From: Roseibium album
GTDB lineage: Bacteria > Pseudomonadota > Alphaproteobacteria > Rhizobiales > Stappiaceae
Length of the DNA: 64,000 nt
Assembly (NCBI RefSeq): GCF_001404515.1
Contig: NZ_CXWE01000009.1
Location: 124,001 to 188,000, forward strand
Reading direction: 5' to 3'
Shown piece by piece: positions 9,020 through 18,395 of the stretch. The notes under the pieces were generated by a model. It worked only from the letters and a program-made list of their open reading frames with translations. It did no database searches and had not been told where the DNA came from. Numbering within the stretch: the stretch's first letter is position 1; every line of letters starts with the position of its first letter. The translations under genes were made by a program, and so were the position numbers.

Positions 9020-9946
9020 TCAGAAATAAATGGCAACTGTCAGAAAACCGGCCCAGACGAGCAGAAAAGCACCGATTGCAGCCGGAAAAACCCTGTTCGG
9101 GACCGCCTTTTCCAGCGCCATGACGCCGCCTAAAAGAGCTATCCAGACAATATTCATCAGGCCGACGGCAAACATGACGGTCATAACAGCCCAGCAACAA
9201 CCGAGGCATGCCCAGCCCTGAACGAGCCCTTCTCGGTATCCGGACAGGATAGTGGATTTTCCGCTGTCGGCCGAAAATACCCAGCGGGGATACCAGCAGC
9301 GTTGCAGGCACGATCTTTTGGCAGGTGTGAACTGATAAACTCCTGCTGCGAAAAGGACGGATGTGGTCAAAGCCAGGCTGGCCGGCGCCATCATGTCGTT
9401 CAGTCCACCTGTCATGAAAAGTAGCCATTGGGCCACGGTCGCGATGACAGCGTAACCGAACCATACGGAAAGATATCCAAATGTGGAGCCAAAGACGGGC
9501 CAGAAAGCTCGTTGATCGGGACCTTCCCGGCTGTCAATCCAGTCGGTATAGGCCTTTAACATGGGAATTGACGTTGGCAGCATCATCGCCATCGACATCA
9601 TCGCCCACATCAGGAAAACCTTCGCGAGGTCGATCGCGGTCATGGCCTGGGTCGGCATGCCGAAGGTCGCACCCGCCGGCAGGCAGAGAACTGCAAGTGC
9701 AGCCCTTGTCTCGGCGGACAGACCCTTGAACAGATTGAACTGATTGAATATTTCCATGCCGGGGCCAGCCTCGGCCATGTCCATTGCCGGAACCATGTCG
9801 GCGATCATTGCAACGAGATAGGCCCAACCGCTGACACTGAGCGTTGCGACAAGCAAAAGCACAAAAGGCCAAGTGCCCGCCCCCGCTGGTCTTTTTCGCT
9901 GCTGGTCGTGCGAACCGGTAGTTGTCGTGGCTGTCGTGATACTCAT
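9020..9946 (-). CDS. DUF2182 multi-pass membrane protein
   Basis: Predicted metal-binding integral membrane protein of unknown function. The 308-residue product has about seven membrane segments. The family hallmarks are visible: methionine-rich FLMWAMMSMAMMLPTSIP near 110-130, YQFTPAKRSCLQRC near 205-218, and QGWACLGCCWAVMTVMFAVGLMN with its paired cysteines. The many Met and Cys residues suggest copper or another soft metal, which is inference. DUF2182 genes often sit beside a DUF1326 gene, but none is present here. It is divergent from the monooxygenase gene at 10143, with about 200 bases between. No clear ribosome site precedes the ATG. Confidence 0.85.
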   Translation of the reverse strand: MSITTATTTTGSHDQQRKRPAGAGTWPFVLLLVATLSVSGWAYLVAMIADMVPAMDMAEAGPGMEIFNQFNLFKGLSAETRAALAVLCLPAGATFGMPTQAMTAIDLAKVFLMWAMMSMAMMLPTSIPMLKAYTDWIDSREGPDQRAFWPVFGSTFGYLSVWFGYAVIATVAQWLLFMTGGLNDMMAPASLALTTSVLFAAGVYQFTPAKRSCLQRCWYPRWVFSADSGKSTILSGYREGLVQGWACLGCCWAVMTVMFAVGLMNIVWIALLGGVMALEKAVPNRVFPAAIGAFLLVWAGFLTVAIYF

Positions 9947-10142
9947 TTTTCAGTTTGCTGCTGGTCTTCCCGGCAATCCACTATATCGGGGATTTTCCAA
10001 AAGGGTTTGATCTTGCGCATTCGAGACTGATTTCCTGTTCATGTTATACAAACTCGCACCGCCCTGCGTGGTTTCGTCCTGTTGAAAAATACAGTCATTG
10101 AGGCACTTTCTATGCAATCAGATCACAGATCGGGACAAACAA

Positions 10143-11345
10143 ATGCCAGACTCCTCACCGCCGGTCACGCATGATGTAGTCGTTGTCGGGGGCGGTCCCT
10201 CCGGACGTATCGCCGCGCTGAGGCTCGCACAGCTCGGGCTTTCCACAGTGTTGATTGCGCCTGAATTGCGACGTGTCGACGGACGGACGACTGCTCTTTG
10301 GCAAAAATCCATATCGCTTCTTGATGATATCGGCGTGTGGGCGGATCTTGCCGGTAATACCGCTCCACTCAAGAAGATGTGCATGATTGACGATACGAAG
10401 CGACTCATCAGGGCTCCTGAAGTTGTCTTCGACGCCAGTGAACTTGAACTTAATGAATTTGGATTCAATATTTTAAACAGTGATCTTAACAAGGCACTTG
10501 AGAAAAAATGCAATTCTCAAGGTAACCTGGACTGCATAATTGGCAGCGCGGAAACGGTCAAATACTCCGAGACGCTAGTCGACGTTCATGCGTCCTCTGG
10601 AAATCAGGCGCGGGCGCGTCTTGCTGTCGCCGCGGACGGCAGAAATTCAATGCTTCGACAAGCCGCTGGAATTGAAGTGAAAACCTGGTCTTACCCTCAG
10701 GAGGCTGTGGTTCTCAACGTCGAACACCGGTTGCCGCATCAAAGCACTTCCACGGAGTTTCATACGCGCACCGGACCATTCACACTTGTTCCTCTGCCTG
10801 GTCGTCAATCTTCGGTTGTCTGTGTGGAAACCGCGCAGGGAGCGCGTGACCTGATCTCGATGGCTTCGACAGACCTGGAGCTGGAACTGGAAAAACGTGC
10901 GCACTCGGTCCTTGGCTCGTTCAAACTGGCATCAGAGATTCAAAGCTTCCCGCTTTCTGGTCTGAATGCGCACAAGCTGACCGGACAAAGGCTGGCTCTT
11001 GTCGGTGAAACGGCACATGTCTTTCCACCGATCGGAGCACAGGGCCTGAACCTGTCTCTTCGCGACATCCATGACCTGACGTCGGTTATCCAACGCGGGC
11101 TCCTGCGGCACAGCGACCCGGGAGATCCGGCAATCCTGATGTCCTACGAGCAATCACGCATGCGCGACATCAGGCTGCGAACCAACGCGGTTGATGCATT
11201 GAACAAGTCCCTCCTCACCTCGTTCCTGCCGGTACAGGTGGCAAGAAGCATCGGCATGTACATGGCCGACCGGGTCGGCCCTTTCAGGCGTTTCCTGATG
11301 CGTGAAGGAATGGCACCCAGTGTGGGGTTTCGAATTCCCGGGTAG
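10143..11345 (+). CDS. FAD-dependent aromatic hydroxylase, UbiH/COQ6 family
   Basis: Flavoprotein monooxygenase of the ubiquinone-biosynthesis hydroxylase family, probably hydroxylating a ubiquinone precursor ring at the membrane face. The 400-residue product opens with the FAD/NAD dinucleotide fold VVVVGGGPSGRIAALRLA, has the DG motif AADGRNSMLRQAAG near 175-190 and the second FAD motif LVGETAHVFPPIGAQGLNLSLRD. In that motif the usual GD is GE, a variant also seen in alphaproteobacterial homologues as I recall them. The ATG at 10143 has only a weak ribosome site; a TTG 45 bases upstream is possible. Which ring position it hydroxylates cannot be told from sequence alone. Confidence 0.85.
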   Translation: MPDSSPPVTHDVVVVGGGPSGRIAALRLAQLGLSTVLIAPELRRVDGRTTALWQKSISLLDDIGVWADLAGNTAPLKKMCMIDDTKRLIRAPEVVFDASELELNEFGFNILNSDLNKALEKKCNSQGNLDCIIGSAETVKYSETLVDVHASSGNQARARLAVAADGRNSMLRQAAGIEVKTWSYPQEAVVLNVEHRLPHQSTSTEFHTRTGPFTLVPLPGRQSSVVCVETAQGARDLISMASTDLELELEKRAHSVLGSFKLASEIQSFPLSGLNAHKLTGQRLALVGETAHVFPPIGAQGLNLSLRDIHDLTSVIQRGLLRHSDPGDPAILMSYEQSRMRDIRLRTNAVDALNKSLLTSFLPVQVARSIGMYMADRVGPFRRFLMREGMAPSVGFRIPG

Positions 11346-11378
11346 TTTCCAGCCGGATGTCAAAGCCTGCCGCGCTGA

Positions 11379-11780
11379 CTACCGTTTCTTGACGTGGTAA
11401 GTGAGCGCCATTGAGATCATCTGGTAAATTTCATTTTCCGGAAGCGGATCTTCTGCCTTGAAATGAACGCTTCTGTTGCCGCCGAATTCGATGTGCGGAT
11501 AAAGAGCGCGCCAGTCGGACACGAGCGAAGTCTGGCAATTTACATACAAAGCGACATCACCCAGATCGGAAGTGTCCTTGTCTATTCGGATTGTCGTTCC
11601 CGATTTCGGTTTGACGGTCAGAAAGCTCGGCTGCCCCCATTTCAGCGTCTCCTGCACTTCACCGACATGTTCACTTTTCAGGGCAGTTTCCAGGATAAGG
11701 CCCCGGAGTTGCATCAAGCGGTTTCGAACAGGGTCCGGGTAAGTTTCAATCACATCCAGTGTGGGGTGTTTTTCAGTCAT
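11379..11780 (-). CDS. DUF1801-domain protein
   Basis: Small soluble protein of unknown function with the DUF1801 (YdhG-like) fold. The 133-residue product has the family features VQETLKWGQPSFL near 45-57 and FGGNRSVHFKAED near the C terminus. I chose the ATG at 11780 (MTEKHPTLD). A longer in-frame reading to 11987 would run into the AEC carrier gene and add cysteine-rich sequence unlike the family. It is convergent with the UbiH-like gene, about 30 bases apart, and lies 47 bases downstream of the AEC gene on the same strand. Confidence 0.85.
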   Translation of the reverse strand: MTEKHPTLDVIETYPDPVRNRLMQLRGLILETALKSEHVGEVQETLKWGQPSFLTVKPKSGTTIRIDKDTSDLGDVALYVNCQTSLVSDWRALYPHIEFGGNRSVHFKAEDPLPENEIYQMISMALTYHVKKR

Positions 11781-11827
11781 CGCGTTGAAACGCAGCCTTC
11801 CTTGCGTTGCCGGTTGGGCGCATCGCT

Positions 11828-12781
11828 TCAACCGATGGGCAGAACACCGGAGGTAATTGCCCAGATAAACGCCGTCACTGTCACGATTGAAAGCGCAGTG
11901 CCCACCAGTACGAAACTTGACGCGCGTTGAACATAAACACCGTACTGCTGCGCAATCACGAAAACATTCGTTGCCGGTGGCAGGCACGACATCAACACCG
12001 CCGTTGCGATCCAGCCCGGATCAAATCCACCAAGCCACGTCAACAGCAGGAAGACGAGTATCGGGTGTAACAGGAGTTTTACCGACAAGACCAGAGGAAG
12101 CTCTATCGGTATCCTTCCAACGGGGCGAAGAGCAATACTGACACCCATGGCAAACAGGGCGCAGGGAGCGGCGGCATTGCTGAGGTAAAGCAGAAGCGTG
12201 CTTGCCGCTTGCGGCGGGCGGAATTCAAAGGCTGCAGCGGATACACCGGCAATGGTCGCCAGGATGAAGGGATGCGTGAAAATCTTGACGAAGATCTGTT
12301 TCAGAGTCTGGGCAAACGTCTCGTTTTCTGTTCCCGCCAAAGCCATGAGCAGCGGCGCAAGAATGAACATAAGTGCGTTGTCGAAGGTCAAAATGAGCGC
12401 TGTCGGTACCGTTGCCTCTTCACCCAATACAGCAAGGGTCAATCCTGGCCCCATGTATCCAACGTTCGAATAGGCGCCGGCGATGCCCAGTATCGTCGAT
12501 TCGCCGATACTGCCCCGCGTTGCTACCACGCCAATACAAAAAGAAATCGCGAACACGACGTAGGTCGTGAAAGTCGTTGCCGCGATGAACGACAGGTTGG
12601 CCAATTGTTCAAAGGGTGTTGCGGATAACAGCCGAAAAAACAGCGCGGGGAGCGCCAGATAGATGACAAAGAAATTCATCCAGGCAAGCCCGGACTCAGG
12701 TATGTTTTTTGCCTTTCCTGCGCCGAAACCAAGAAGTATCAGTCCGAAGAACGGCAAGGCCAGAGTTATGACGTCCAGCAT
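11828..12781 (-). CDS. AEC-family (auxin efflux carrier-like) transporter
   Basis: Secondary transporter of the inner membrane. The 317-residue product has about ten hydrophobic segments arranged as two halves. It carries the family signature region AYSNVGYMGPGLTLAVLGEEATVP near 105-128 and, in the second half, SCLPPATNVFVIAQQYGVY near 270. Family members move small organic acids or amino acids such as malate or malonate; the substrate here is unknown. It is divergent from the LpxL-like gene at 13008, with 226 bases between that contain a short hairpin at 12917-12934 of unclear meaning. Confidence 0.9.
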   Translation of the reverse strand: MLDVITLALPFFGLILLGFGAGKAKNIPESGLAWMNFFVIYLALPALFFRLLSATPFEQLANLSFIAATTFTTYVVFAISFCIGVVATRGSIGESTILGIAGAYSNVGYMGPGLTLAVLGEEATVPTALILTFDNALMFILAPLLMALAGTENETFAQTLKQIFVKIFTHPFILATIAGVSAAAFEFRPPQAASTLLLYLSNAAAPCALFAMGVSIALRPVGRIPIELPLVLSVKLLLHPILVFLLLTWLGGFDPGWIATAVLMSCLPPATNVFVIAQQYGVYVQRASSFVLVGTALSIVTVTAFIWAITSGVLPIG

Positions 12782-13007
12782 TCAGTGTCCGAGACTTGGT
12801 GTTGCGATCGGTAGGTGGAGCGTTCGGGTAAAGATACTTGCATCTGTCGTTGAGCTTGGATAAGGACGCGTCACTTGCTGGACTGTATCAATGTCCCGCA
12901 TTCCAAGCAGGTCTGAAGCCCTACCGCAAGGGCTCAATTTGACAGATACGTCCTGAAGCCGCCCGCCGAAAGAACCGGGTCAGGCAAAATGAAAGCATCC
13001 GGCCGGA

Positions 13008-13973
13008 ATGTCGCGAAAAAAAAGACAGAGGAAACATCCCAAACGGTTTGCGTTGCAAAACCATATCGAAAGCATCGCTTTAAAGTCAGCCATATTCCTT
13101 TTTCGTCTCATACCGGTCGATCTTGCCTCGTACCTGATGGGCAAAGGCTGGCGGGCGTTTGCACCGTTCAATGCGCGTCACAAACGCGCGCTGAAACATT
13201 TGAAAAACGCGTTCCCTTCAATGAAGGAGAGCGAGAGAGAGGAAATTGTCCGAGGAATGTGGGAAAACCTCGGTCGAGTGGCAGTCGAGACATTCCATAC
13301 CGACAGGCTTCTCAAACAGGATTTCCGATTTGAGGCCGTTGCCGATGAAACGACCGAGAGAGTTCTTGCTGGCGAACAGGCCTGTGTCCTCATGTCGTTT
13401 CACAGTGGCAACTGGGAACTTTGCGTTCAACCCGTCACAAGCCACGGGGTGGATGTAACCGGCGTTTACCAGGCTCTGCGCAATCCGGAGGCAGACAAGG
13501 CGCTGCGCTCGCTGCGGCAGGACCTCTATCGTGGCGGCTTGCTGTCGAAGGGACCGGAAACGGCGCGAAAGATACTGGGAACGCTGAAGAGCGGTGGTGT
13601 CGTTGCAATGATGGGGGACCTGAGGGAAGCCAGAGGCGTACAGGTTCCCTTTTTCGGTCAGATGGCTTACGCGAATACCGTGCCGGCCTCAATCGCACGA
13701 TCCTGCAATGTACCGATCGTCCTGGGTCGTGTTGTCCGGAAAAATGGCGTGAATTTCCACATTGAAGGGCGCGCGATCACAGTGCCGAAAACAAGCGACC
13801 GGCAGGCGGATATCAAGGCGGCCACCGCCGAGATACACCAAATCTTCGAAGCCTGGATCAGCGAACATCCCGAGCAGTGGATGTGGATACACAAAAAATG
13901 GGCCCCGCCGGGGAAAAGCCTGGCTCGACGGCAGGCTGACCGAGCAGCCGTCTCCAAGGCGCAGGAGGGTTGA
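13008..13973 (+). CDS. Lysophospholipid/lipid A acyltransferase (LpxL/HtrB family)
   Basis: Membrane-anchored acyltransferase that probably adds a secondary fatty acyl chain to a lipid A precursor. The 321-residue product has a basic N terminus, a hydrophobic anchor at about 25-40, the HX4E catalytic motif in FHSGNWEL near 130 and the conserved C-terminal MWIHKKWAPP. Family enzymes are normally 290-320 residues, so it is full length. The ribosome site is weak. A malyl-CoA-lyase-like gene follows 94 bases downstream on the same strand. Which acyl position is modified is not readable from the sequence. Confidence 0.87.
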   Translation: MSRKKRQRKHPKRFALQNHIESIALKSAIFLFRLIPVDLASYLMGKGWRAFAPFNARHKRALKHLKNAFPSMKESEREEIVRGMWENLGRVAVETFHTDRLLKQDFRFEAVADETTERVLAGEQACVLMSFHSGNWELCVQPVTSHGVDVTGVYQALRNPEADKALRSLRQDLYRGGLLSKGPETARKILGTLKSGGVVAMMGDLREARGVQVPFFGQMAYANTVPASIARSCNVPIVLGRVVRKNGVNFHIEGRAITVPKTSDRQADIKAATAEIHQIFEAWISEHPEQWMWIHKKWAPPGKSLARRQADRAAVSKAQEG

Positions 13974-14067
13974 ACCCGATCCCCTCTCCTTCACCTATCG
14001 GGGGATGGTTGCAGCGCAACATAAGCGTTATAGCTAGCTTACGAACAGGAGGAGGAACACGATTTTC

Positions 14068-15108
14068 ATGAAAACCCCAAGCGCATTCTACAAACCGCTC
14101 GCAATTGGTGCTCCCACCCCGTATCGAGAGATGCCTATCTCGCTTGAGCGAATGATCCATTTTGTTCCGCCACATATCGAGAAGATGCGCGCCAAGGTGC
14201 CGGACCTTTTGAACAAGGTCGATGTTGTCCTGGGCAATCTCGAAGACGCCATTCCGGCAGACGCCAAGTCCGACGCGCGGAACGGGTTTATCCAGCTGGC
14301 AAGGGAAAATGAATTCGGATCAACCGGACTGTGGACGCGGGTAAACTGCCTGAACAGCCCCTGGTTTCTCGATGATGTCATGGAAATCGTCCAGGCCGTC
14401 GGTGACAAGCTGGATGTCGTGATGTTGCCCAAGGTCGAAGGCGCCTGGGACATTCACTATCTCGATCAGTTGCTTGCTCAACTGGAAGCTAAGGGTGGAC
14501 TAGGGAAACCGATCCTCATCCATGCCATTCTTGAAACCGCGGAAGGTGTCAAGAATGTCGAGCAGATCGCAGCAGCCAGTCCGCGCATGCATGGAATGAG
14601 CCTGGGACCAGCCGACCTTGCGGCATCCAGAGGCATGAAAACAACGCGCGTCGGTGGTGGCCATCCTGATTACGCGGTGCTTTCGGACACTGACAATAGT
14701 GGTGTGCGGACCGCATTCCAGCAGGATCTTTGGCACTACACTGTCGGGAAAATGGTCGATGCGTGCCTGTCATATGGCCTGAAACCCTTTTATGGACCAT
14801 TCGGGGACTTTTCTGACCCGCAAGCTTGTGAAAGCCAGTTCCGCAATGCCTTTTTGATGGGGTGTCTCGGTGCCTGGTCGCTTCATCCCTCGCAAATCGA
14901 AATCGCAAAGAAAGTCTTTTCGCCAGACCCGGCGGAAGTTGCCTTTGCGCGCAAGATCCTGGATGCCATGCCGGATGGCACAGGTGCCGTCATGATCGAT
15001 GGCAAGATGCAGGATGATGCAACCTGGAAGCAGGCCAAGGTCATCGTCGATCTTGCACAGCTGGTTTCAAGCAAGGACAAGGAGTTGGCCGAGGTTTATG
15101 GTTTTTAG
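14068..15108 (+). CDS. HpcH/HpaI-family CoA ester lyase (malyl-CoA lyase-like)
   Basis: Magnesium-dependent class II aldolase fold that probably cleaves or forms a malyl-CoA-type ester. The 346-residue product shows a metal-binding acidic segment (GNLEDAIPADAKSDAR near 56-71), ILIHAILETAEGVKNVEQI with the second glutamate, MSLGPADLAASRG, then PFYGPFGDFSDP and WSLHPSQIEIAKKVF. These match the Mcl1 (malyl-CoA/methylmalyl-CoA lyase) branch more than citrate lyase CitE. AGGAGGAGG lies well placed before the ATG. No other glyoxylate-, serine-cycle or ethylmalonyl-CoA pathway gene is adjacent, so the physiological role is open. Confidence 0.85.
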   Translation: MKTPSAFYKPLAIGAPTPYREMPISLERMIHFVPPHIEKMRAKVPDLLNKVDVVLGNLEDAIPADAKSDARNGFIQLARENEFGSTGLWTRVNCLNSPWFLDDVMEIVQAVGDKLDVVMLPKVEGAWDIHYLDQLLAQLEAKGGLGKPILIHAILETAEGVKNVEQIAAASPRMHGMSLGPADLAASRGMKTTRVGGGHPDYAVLSDTDNSGVRTAFQQDLWHYTVGKMVDACLSYGLKPFYGPFGDFSDPQACESQFRNAFLMGCLGAWSLHPSQIEIAKKVFSPDPAEVAFARKILDAMPDGTGAVMIDGKMQDDATWKQAKVIVDLAQLVSSKDKELAEVYGF

Positions 15109-15210
15109 AGATTCACAAGGTCTCTTGTATAGAGTTTAATGTTACAACGCTTGCAAGCAGGTTGCCGAAACGGTATCCCGGCATTGCATGCAGTAAGCGG
15201 ACGAGTAACC

Positions 15211-15534
15211 ATGCGAACGGCGAAGTTTAGAATAGGTCAGGTCGTCCGGCACCGGATTTATCCCTTTCGGGGTGTGATTTTCGATGTCGACCCGACGTTC
15301 AGCAACACGGAAGAGTGGTGGAATGCGATCCCTGAGGACGTCCGTCCGGTCAGGGACCAACCCTTTTATCATCTTCTCGCCGAAAACGAGGAGACCGAAT
15401 ATGTTGCATATGTCAGCGAGCAGAACCTGGAACCCGACATGACCGGGGAGCCTGTCCGCCACCCGCAGGTCGAGGAGATTTTCGAGGAACAGACCGACGG
15501 ATCATATCTTCCGCGCAGTGTCGAGATCCACTGA
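15211..15534 (+). CDS. hspQ: Heat shock protein HspQ (YccV-like, hemimethylated-DNA-binding fold)
   Basis: Small cytoplasmic protein related to HspQ/YccV, described in enterobacteria as a Lon specificity factor that also binds hemimethylated DNA. The 107-residue product has the family core FRIGQVVRHRIYPFRGVIFDVDP, the WWNAIPEDVRP segment, PFYHLLAE and YVSEQNLEPD. The start at 15211 (MRTAKFRIG) gives the normal family length; an in-frame start at 15139 adds an unrelated leader. A strong bidirectional terminator follows at 15574. Whether it acts with Lon in this organism is inference. Confidence 0.9.
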   Translation: MRTAKFRIGQVVRHRIYPFRGVIFDVDPTFSNTEEWWNAIPEDVRPVRDQPFYHLLAENEETEYVAYVSEQNLEPDMTGEPVRHPQVEEIFEEQTDGSYLPRSVEIH

Positions 15535-15573
15535 CACGACTGAAAATTTGCGGGTTTGCCCCTCCGAACAAAA

Positions 15574-15604
15574 AAAGGCCGGGACTTGCGTTCCGGCCTT
15601 TCTG
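15574..15604. terminator. Bidirectional rho-independent terminator between hspQ and the IalB gene
   Basis: An inverted repeat with the arms AAAGGCCGG and CCGGCCTTT is followed by T-rich sequence on the plus strand and preceded by a run of A that serves the minus strand. It sits between two convergent genes. Confidence 0.85.
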
Positions 15605-15621
15605 TTTGAATTGCTTGAAAG

Positions 15622-16233
15622 CTACTGGTTTTCCTGCTGAGCATCGATCAGTTTCTGCCGTGCTTCGTCAGCGCGCTTTTGCAGCTCGCTCTGCAGTTCT
15701 TCCTGTCTCTTCTGCAGTTCTGCCAGGTCCATGGGCTCTCCATCATAAACCTTGGTGAAGCCGATAAGGGTCATCTTGAAGACGATTTCCTTGGCTTGCT
15801 GGTTATACGGTGCAACCCGCATCTCGCCACCCTGCTTCATTGCGTTGATGAACGTATCGTCAATCGCAAGTTCCGCGTAACATGCGTTCGGGGCGCAGAT
15901 GCTGTATTTGGCCTGAACCGGCTTGCTGTCATCAATCTGGATGCGAAGTCCGGGCTGGATCAATACACCTGTCGGTACAGCGACAAGAAGTTTCTTGCGG
16001 GCTTCGCCTTCGGTTTCCTGAATGGCAATGTTGCTCAAGAACTGACCGGTATTTGTGCGCAACTCAATCGAAATGAAGCAGATTTCCTTCTGCGTATTCG
16101 GATTGGTATTACATGCCTTCGTCCAAGGGCTTTTCTCTTCCTGGGCGATTGCAGGGGCGGCAGCAAAAGAAGACACGGCCACGAATGCAGCTGCTGCGCA
16201 TCCGAAGAATCCTCTTTTCAAAACACTCGTCAT
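15622..16233 (-). CDS. Invasion-associated locus B (IalB) family exported protein
   Basis: Periplasmic protein of the IalB family, first described in Bartonella and common in Hyphomicrobiales; its biochemical role is unknown. The 203-residue product begins with a signal peptide (basic start, then AAAAFVAVSSFAAAPAIAQ) with predicted cleavage after AQ near residue 31. The IalB domain follows with paired cysteines (KACN, ICFIS, SICAPNACYAEL). The last 35 residues are a charged helical tail rich in Gln, Glu and Lys, likely a coiled coil. The ATG at 16233 has GAGGA seven bases upstream; earlier in-frame starts lack one. Confidence 0.88.
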   Translation of the reverse strand: MTSVLKRGFFGCAAAAFVAVSSFAAAPAIAQEEKSPWTKACNTNPNTQKEICFISIELRTNTGQFLSNIAIQETEGEARKKLLVAVPTGVLIQPGLRIQIDDSKPVQAKYSICAPNACYAELAIDDTFINAMKQGGEMRVAPYNQQAKEIVFKMTLIGFTKVYDGEPMDLAELQKRQEELQSELQKRADEARQKLIDAQQENQ

Positions 16234-16490
16234 TGAAACGTCCTCAATCGTGCGTATTCGAAATCTTCGCGTTGTTCTGAGGCATTCCGGAAACATCCGC
16301 AAGGCCCGTTTGAACATTAGATCTGTGAAATGCATGGTAAGGCACTGAATTTGGGCGAGAGGGTGGCCGAATTGCAACGCAATGCTCAGGTTCGATTCAA
16401 ATCTGTATATCTTTGTCTTTATGACTTGTTGCTGGCGCCTTCACATTCACCATGTGCTAGTCTGAACCGCGAGAATCAAGGGAATCTCCG

Positions 16491-18371
16491 GTGGTGGTTA
16501 TGCGTTGCTTTGAATTGGTCGTGTCTGTTTTCTGCAACAACAGCACTAGACGTAGTGTGTTCGCGGTATTTTGTCTCTTGCTGCCCTGGTTTTCCGGGCC
16601 GGCCTTGGCCGACGACGAAACGGTACCATGGTCACACGCGATCTCCATGCATGGTTCACCAGCGCTTGGCCCGGATCAACCCTTTCCCTATGCAAACGAG
16701 AATGCACCCAAAGGTGGCACGATCACATTGGGTGTTCAGGGAACTTTTGACAGTCTGAACTCGTTTATTGTCCAGGGAGGCTGGACCTCTGCACGCGGAA
16801 TGCGCGAGCGCCAGTTCGGCAACAATGTTCTGGAAAGCCTGCTGGTTCGTTCCTACGACGAACCTTTTTCACTCTACGGATTGATCGCGCAGCGGGTCCG
16901 CATGCCGGACAGCAGGGAATGGATCGAGTTCGAACTCAATCCGAATGCCAGGTTTTCCGACGGAACTCCGGTAACCGTCGATGATATCGTGTTTTCCCTG
17001 GATATTATCCGAGACAAGGGCCGCCCTCCGTATCGGAACTGGTATGCGGCGATTGTCGAAAAGGAAATCACGGCTCCTAACCGGATCAAACTGAAATTCG
17101 AGAACGGTGAAAACAGGGAATTGCCCCTGCTTATCTCGCTCGCCCCCATCTTTTCCAAAAAACACACCGATGCGGAAAAGTTCGACAAATCTTCGCTCAC
17201 ACCTCCGGTAGGAAGCGGTCCTTATACATTCAAGACAATCCAGCCCGGACGGCTTGTTGTTTATGAAAAGAACCCGGACTACTGGGCAAAGGACCTGCCG
17301 GTCAAAGCTGGGTTCGACAATTTCGACGAGATCAGGATCGAGTATTTCCGTGATGAAACCACGTTGCAGGAAGCATTCAAGAAAGGCTTGATCAAGGCCT
17401 TGCAATTCCGTGACCCTGCCCGGTGGGCAACCGGATTTGATTTTCCGGCGGCTGAAAGTGGTGACGTCGTCAAGATAGAAATCCCGCGCGGCGTTCCCGC
17501 TCCCATGCAGGGTATTGCGTTCAACACCCGCAAGGAACAGTTTTCCGATGTCAGAGTGCGTAAAGCCTTGCGGATGCTGTTCGACTTCCAGTGGGTAAAC
17601 CGGAACCTCTACTATGATCTGTTTACCCGAACCGCCGGATATTGGGACAATTCCGAATTGTCTTCGATCGGACGTCCTGCAAGCGATCGGGAAAAAGAAC
17701 TTCTGGCCCCCTTCCCTGATGCAGTTTCCCCGGAGGTGATGGCAGGAAGCTGGCGTCCGGCCGATGCTGACGGATCGGGACGTGACCGGAAAGTCCTGCG
17801 TGCTGCACTGGCTGAACTCAAGAATGCCGGCTACGCGCTGAAGGACCGAAAACTCATACACGAGACAACCGGCAATCAGCTTGCCTTCGAGATTCTCGCC
17901 AAGAATGAGGATGAGGAAAAACTGGCGCTTGCCTATATCCGGACGGTTGAACTTCTGGGTATCGCAGTGAACGTGCGTAGCGTCGACCCGTCGCAATTCG
18001 AGGATCGCCGGACAAAGCGGAACTTCGATATGGTTTTCAATACCTGGTATGCTTCACTGTCGCCCGGCGCCGAACAATATGGCCGCTGGAGCACGAAGGC
18101 GGCGGACGCCGAAGGATCTTTCAATTTTGTGGGTGCCAAGGAACCGGCGATCGATGCCTTGATCGATGCCATCGTCGGGGCTCGCAGCCGTGACGACTTC
18201 ATCGATGCGGTCAGGGCGTTCGACAGAGTATTGATTTCGGGTACCTATGCTGTCCCGCTCTATCACGTATCAGATGACTGGGTTGCACACTGGAAAGATG
18301 TCGTGCCACCGGAACACCATTCCCTTTATGGTCATGAGTTTGACACCTGGTGGTCATCGACCGCGCAATAA
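16491..18371 (+). CDS. YejA-type peptide-binding protein of an ABC importer (SBP family 5)
   Basis: Periplasmic binding protein for oligopeptide-like ligands. The 626-residue product has a signal peptide (FAVFCLLLPWFSGPALADD). The mature part opens with HAISMHG and NAPKGGTITLGVQGTFDSLN, the form found in YejA, which imports microcin C-type peptides. Other SBP_bac_5 features include VGSGPYTF and YFRDETTLQEAF. GTG at 16491 has AGGGA seven bases upstream; ATG at 16500 is the alternative. No yejB, yejE or yejF permease or ATPase genes are adjacent, so it must use a distant partner or act alone. It is followed 24 bases later by the degenerate adenylating enzyme. Confidence 0.88.
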   Translation: MVVMRCFELVVSVFCNNSTRRSVFAVFCLLLPWFSGPALADDETVPWSHAISMHGSPALGPDQPFPYANENAPKGGTITLGVQGTFDSLNSFIVQGGWTSARGMRERQFGNNVLESLLVRSYDEPFSLYGLIAQRVRMPDSREWIEFELNPNARFSDGTPVTVDDIVFSLDIIRDKGRPPYRNWYAAIVEKEITAPNRIKLKFENGENRELPLLISLAPIFSKKHTDAEKFDKSSLTPPVGSGPYTFKTIQPGRLVVYEKNPDYWAKDLPVKAGFDNFDEIRIEYFRDETTLQEAFKKGLIKALQFRDPARWATGFDFPAAESGDVVKIEIPRGVPAPMQGIAFNTRKEQFSDVRVRKALRMLFDFQWVNRNLYYDLFTRTAGYWDNSELSSIGRPASDREKELLAPFPDAVSPEVMAGSWRPADADGSGRDRKVLRAALAELKNAGYALKDRKLIHETTGNQLAFEILAKNEDEEKLALAYIRTVELLGIAVNVRSVDPSQFEDRRTKRNFDMVFNTWYASLSPGAEQYGRWSTKAADAEGSFNFVGAKEPAIDALIDAIVGARSRDDFIDAVRAFDRVLISGTYAVPLYHVSDDWVAHWKDVVPPEHHSLYGHEFDTWWSSTAQ

Positions 18372-18395
18372 TCGGACCTATGGACGAAGGACACA

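Noticed and set aside
8854..9036. Short minus-strand frame between the DUF2182 gene and pcs
   Set aside because: Sixty codons with no ribosome site or family resemblance, overlapping the end of the DUF2182 gene.
12917..12934. Hairpin AGCCCT/AGGGCT between the AEC carrier and the LpxL-like gene
   Set aside because: Six-base stem in a divergent promoter region; neither terminator nor operator is supported.
16869..17996. 375-codon open frame on the minus strand opposite the YejA-type gene
   Set aside because: Antisense shadow; composition and lack of motifs argue against a protein.
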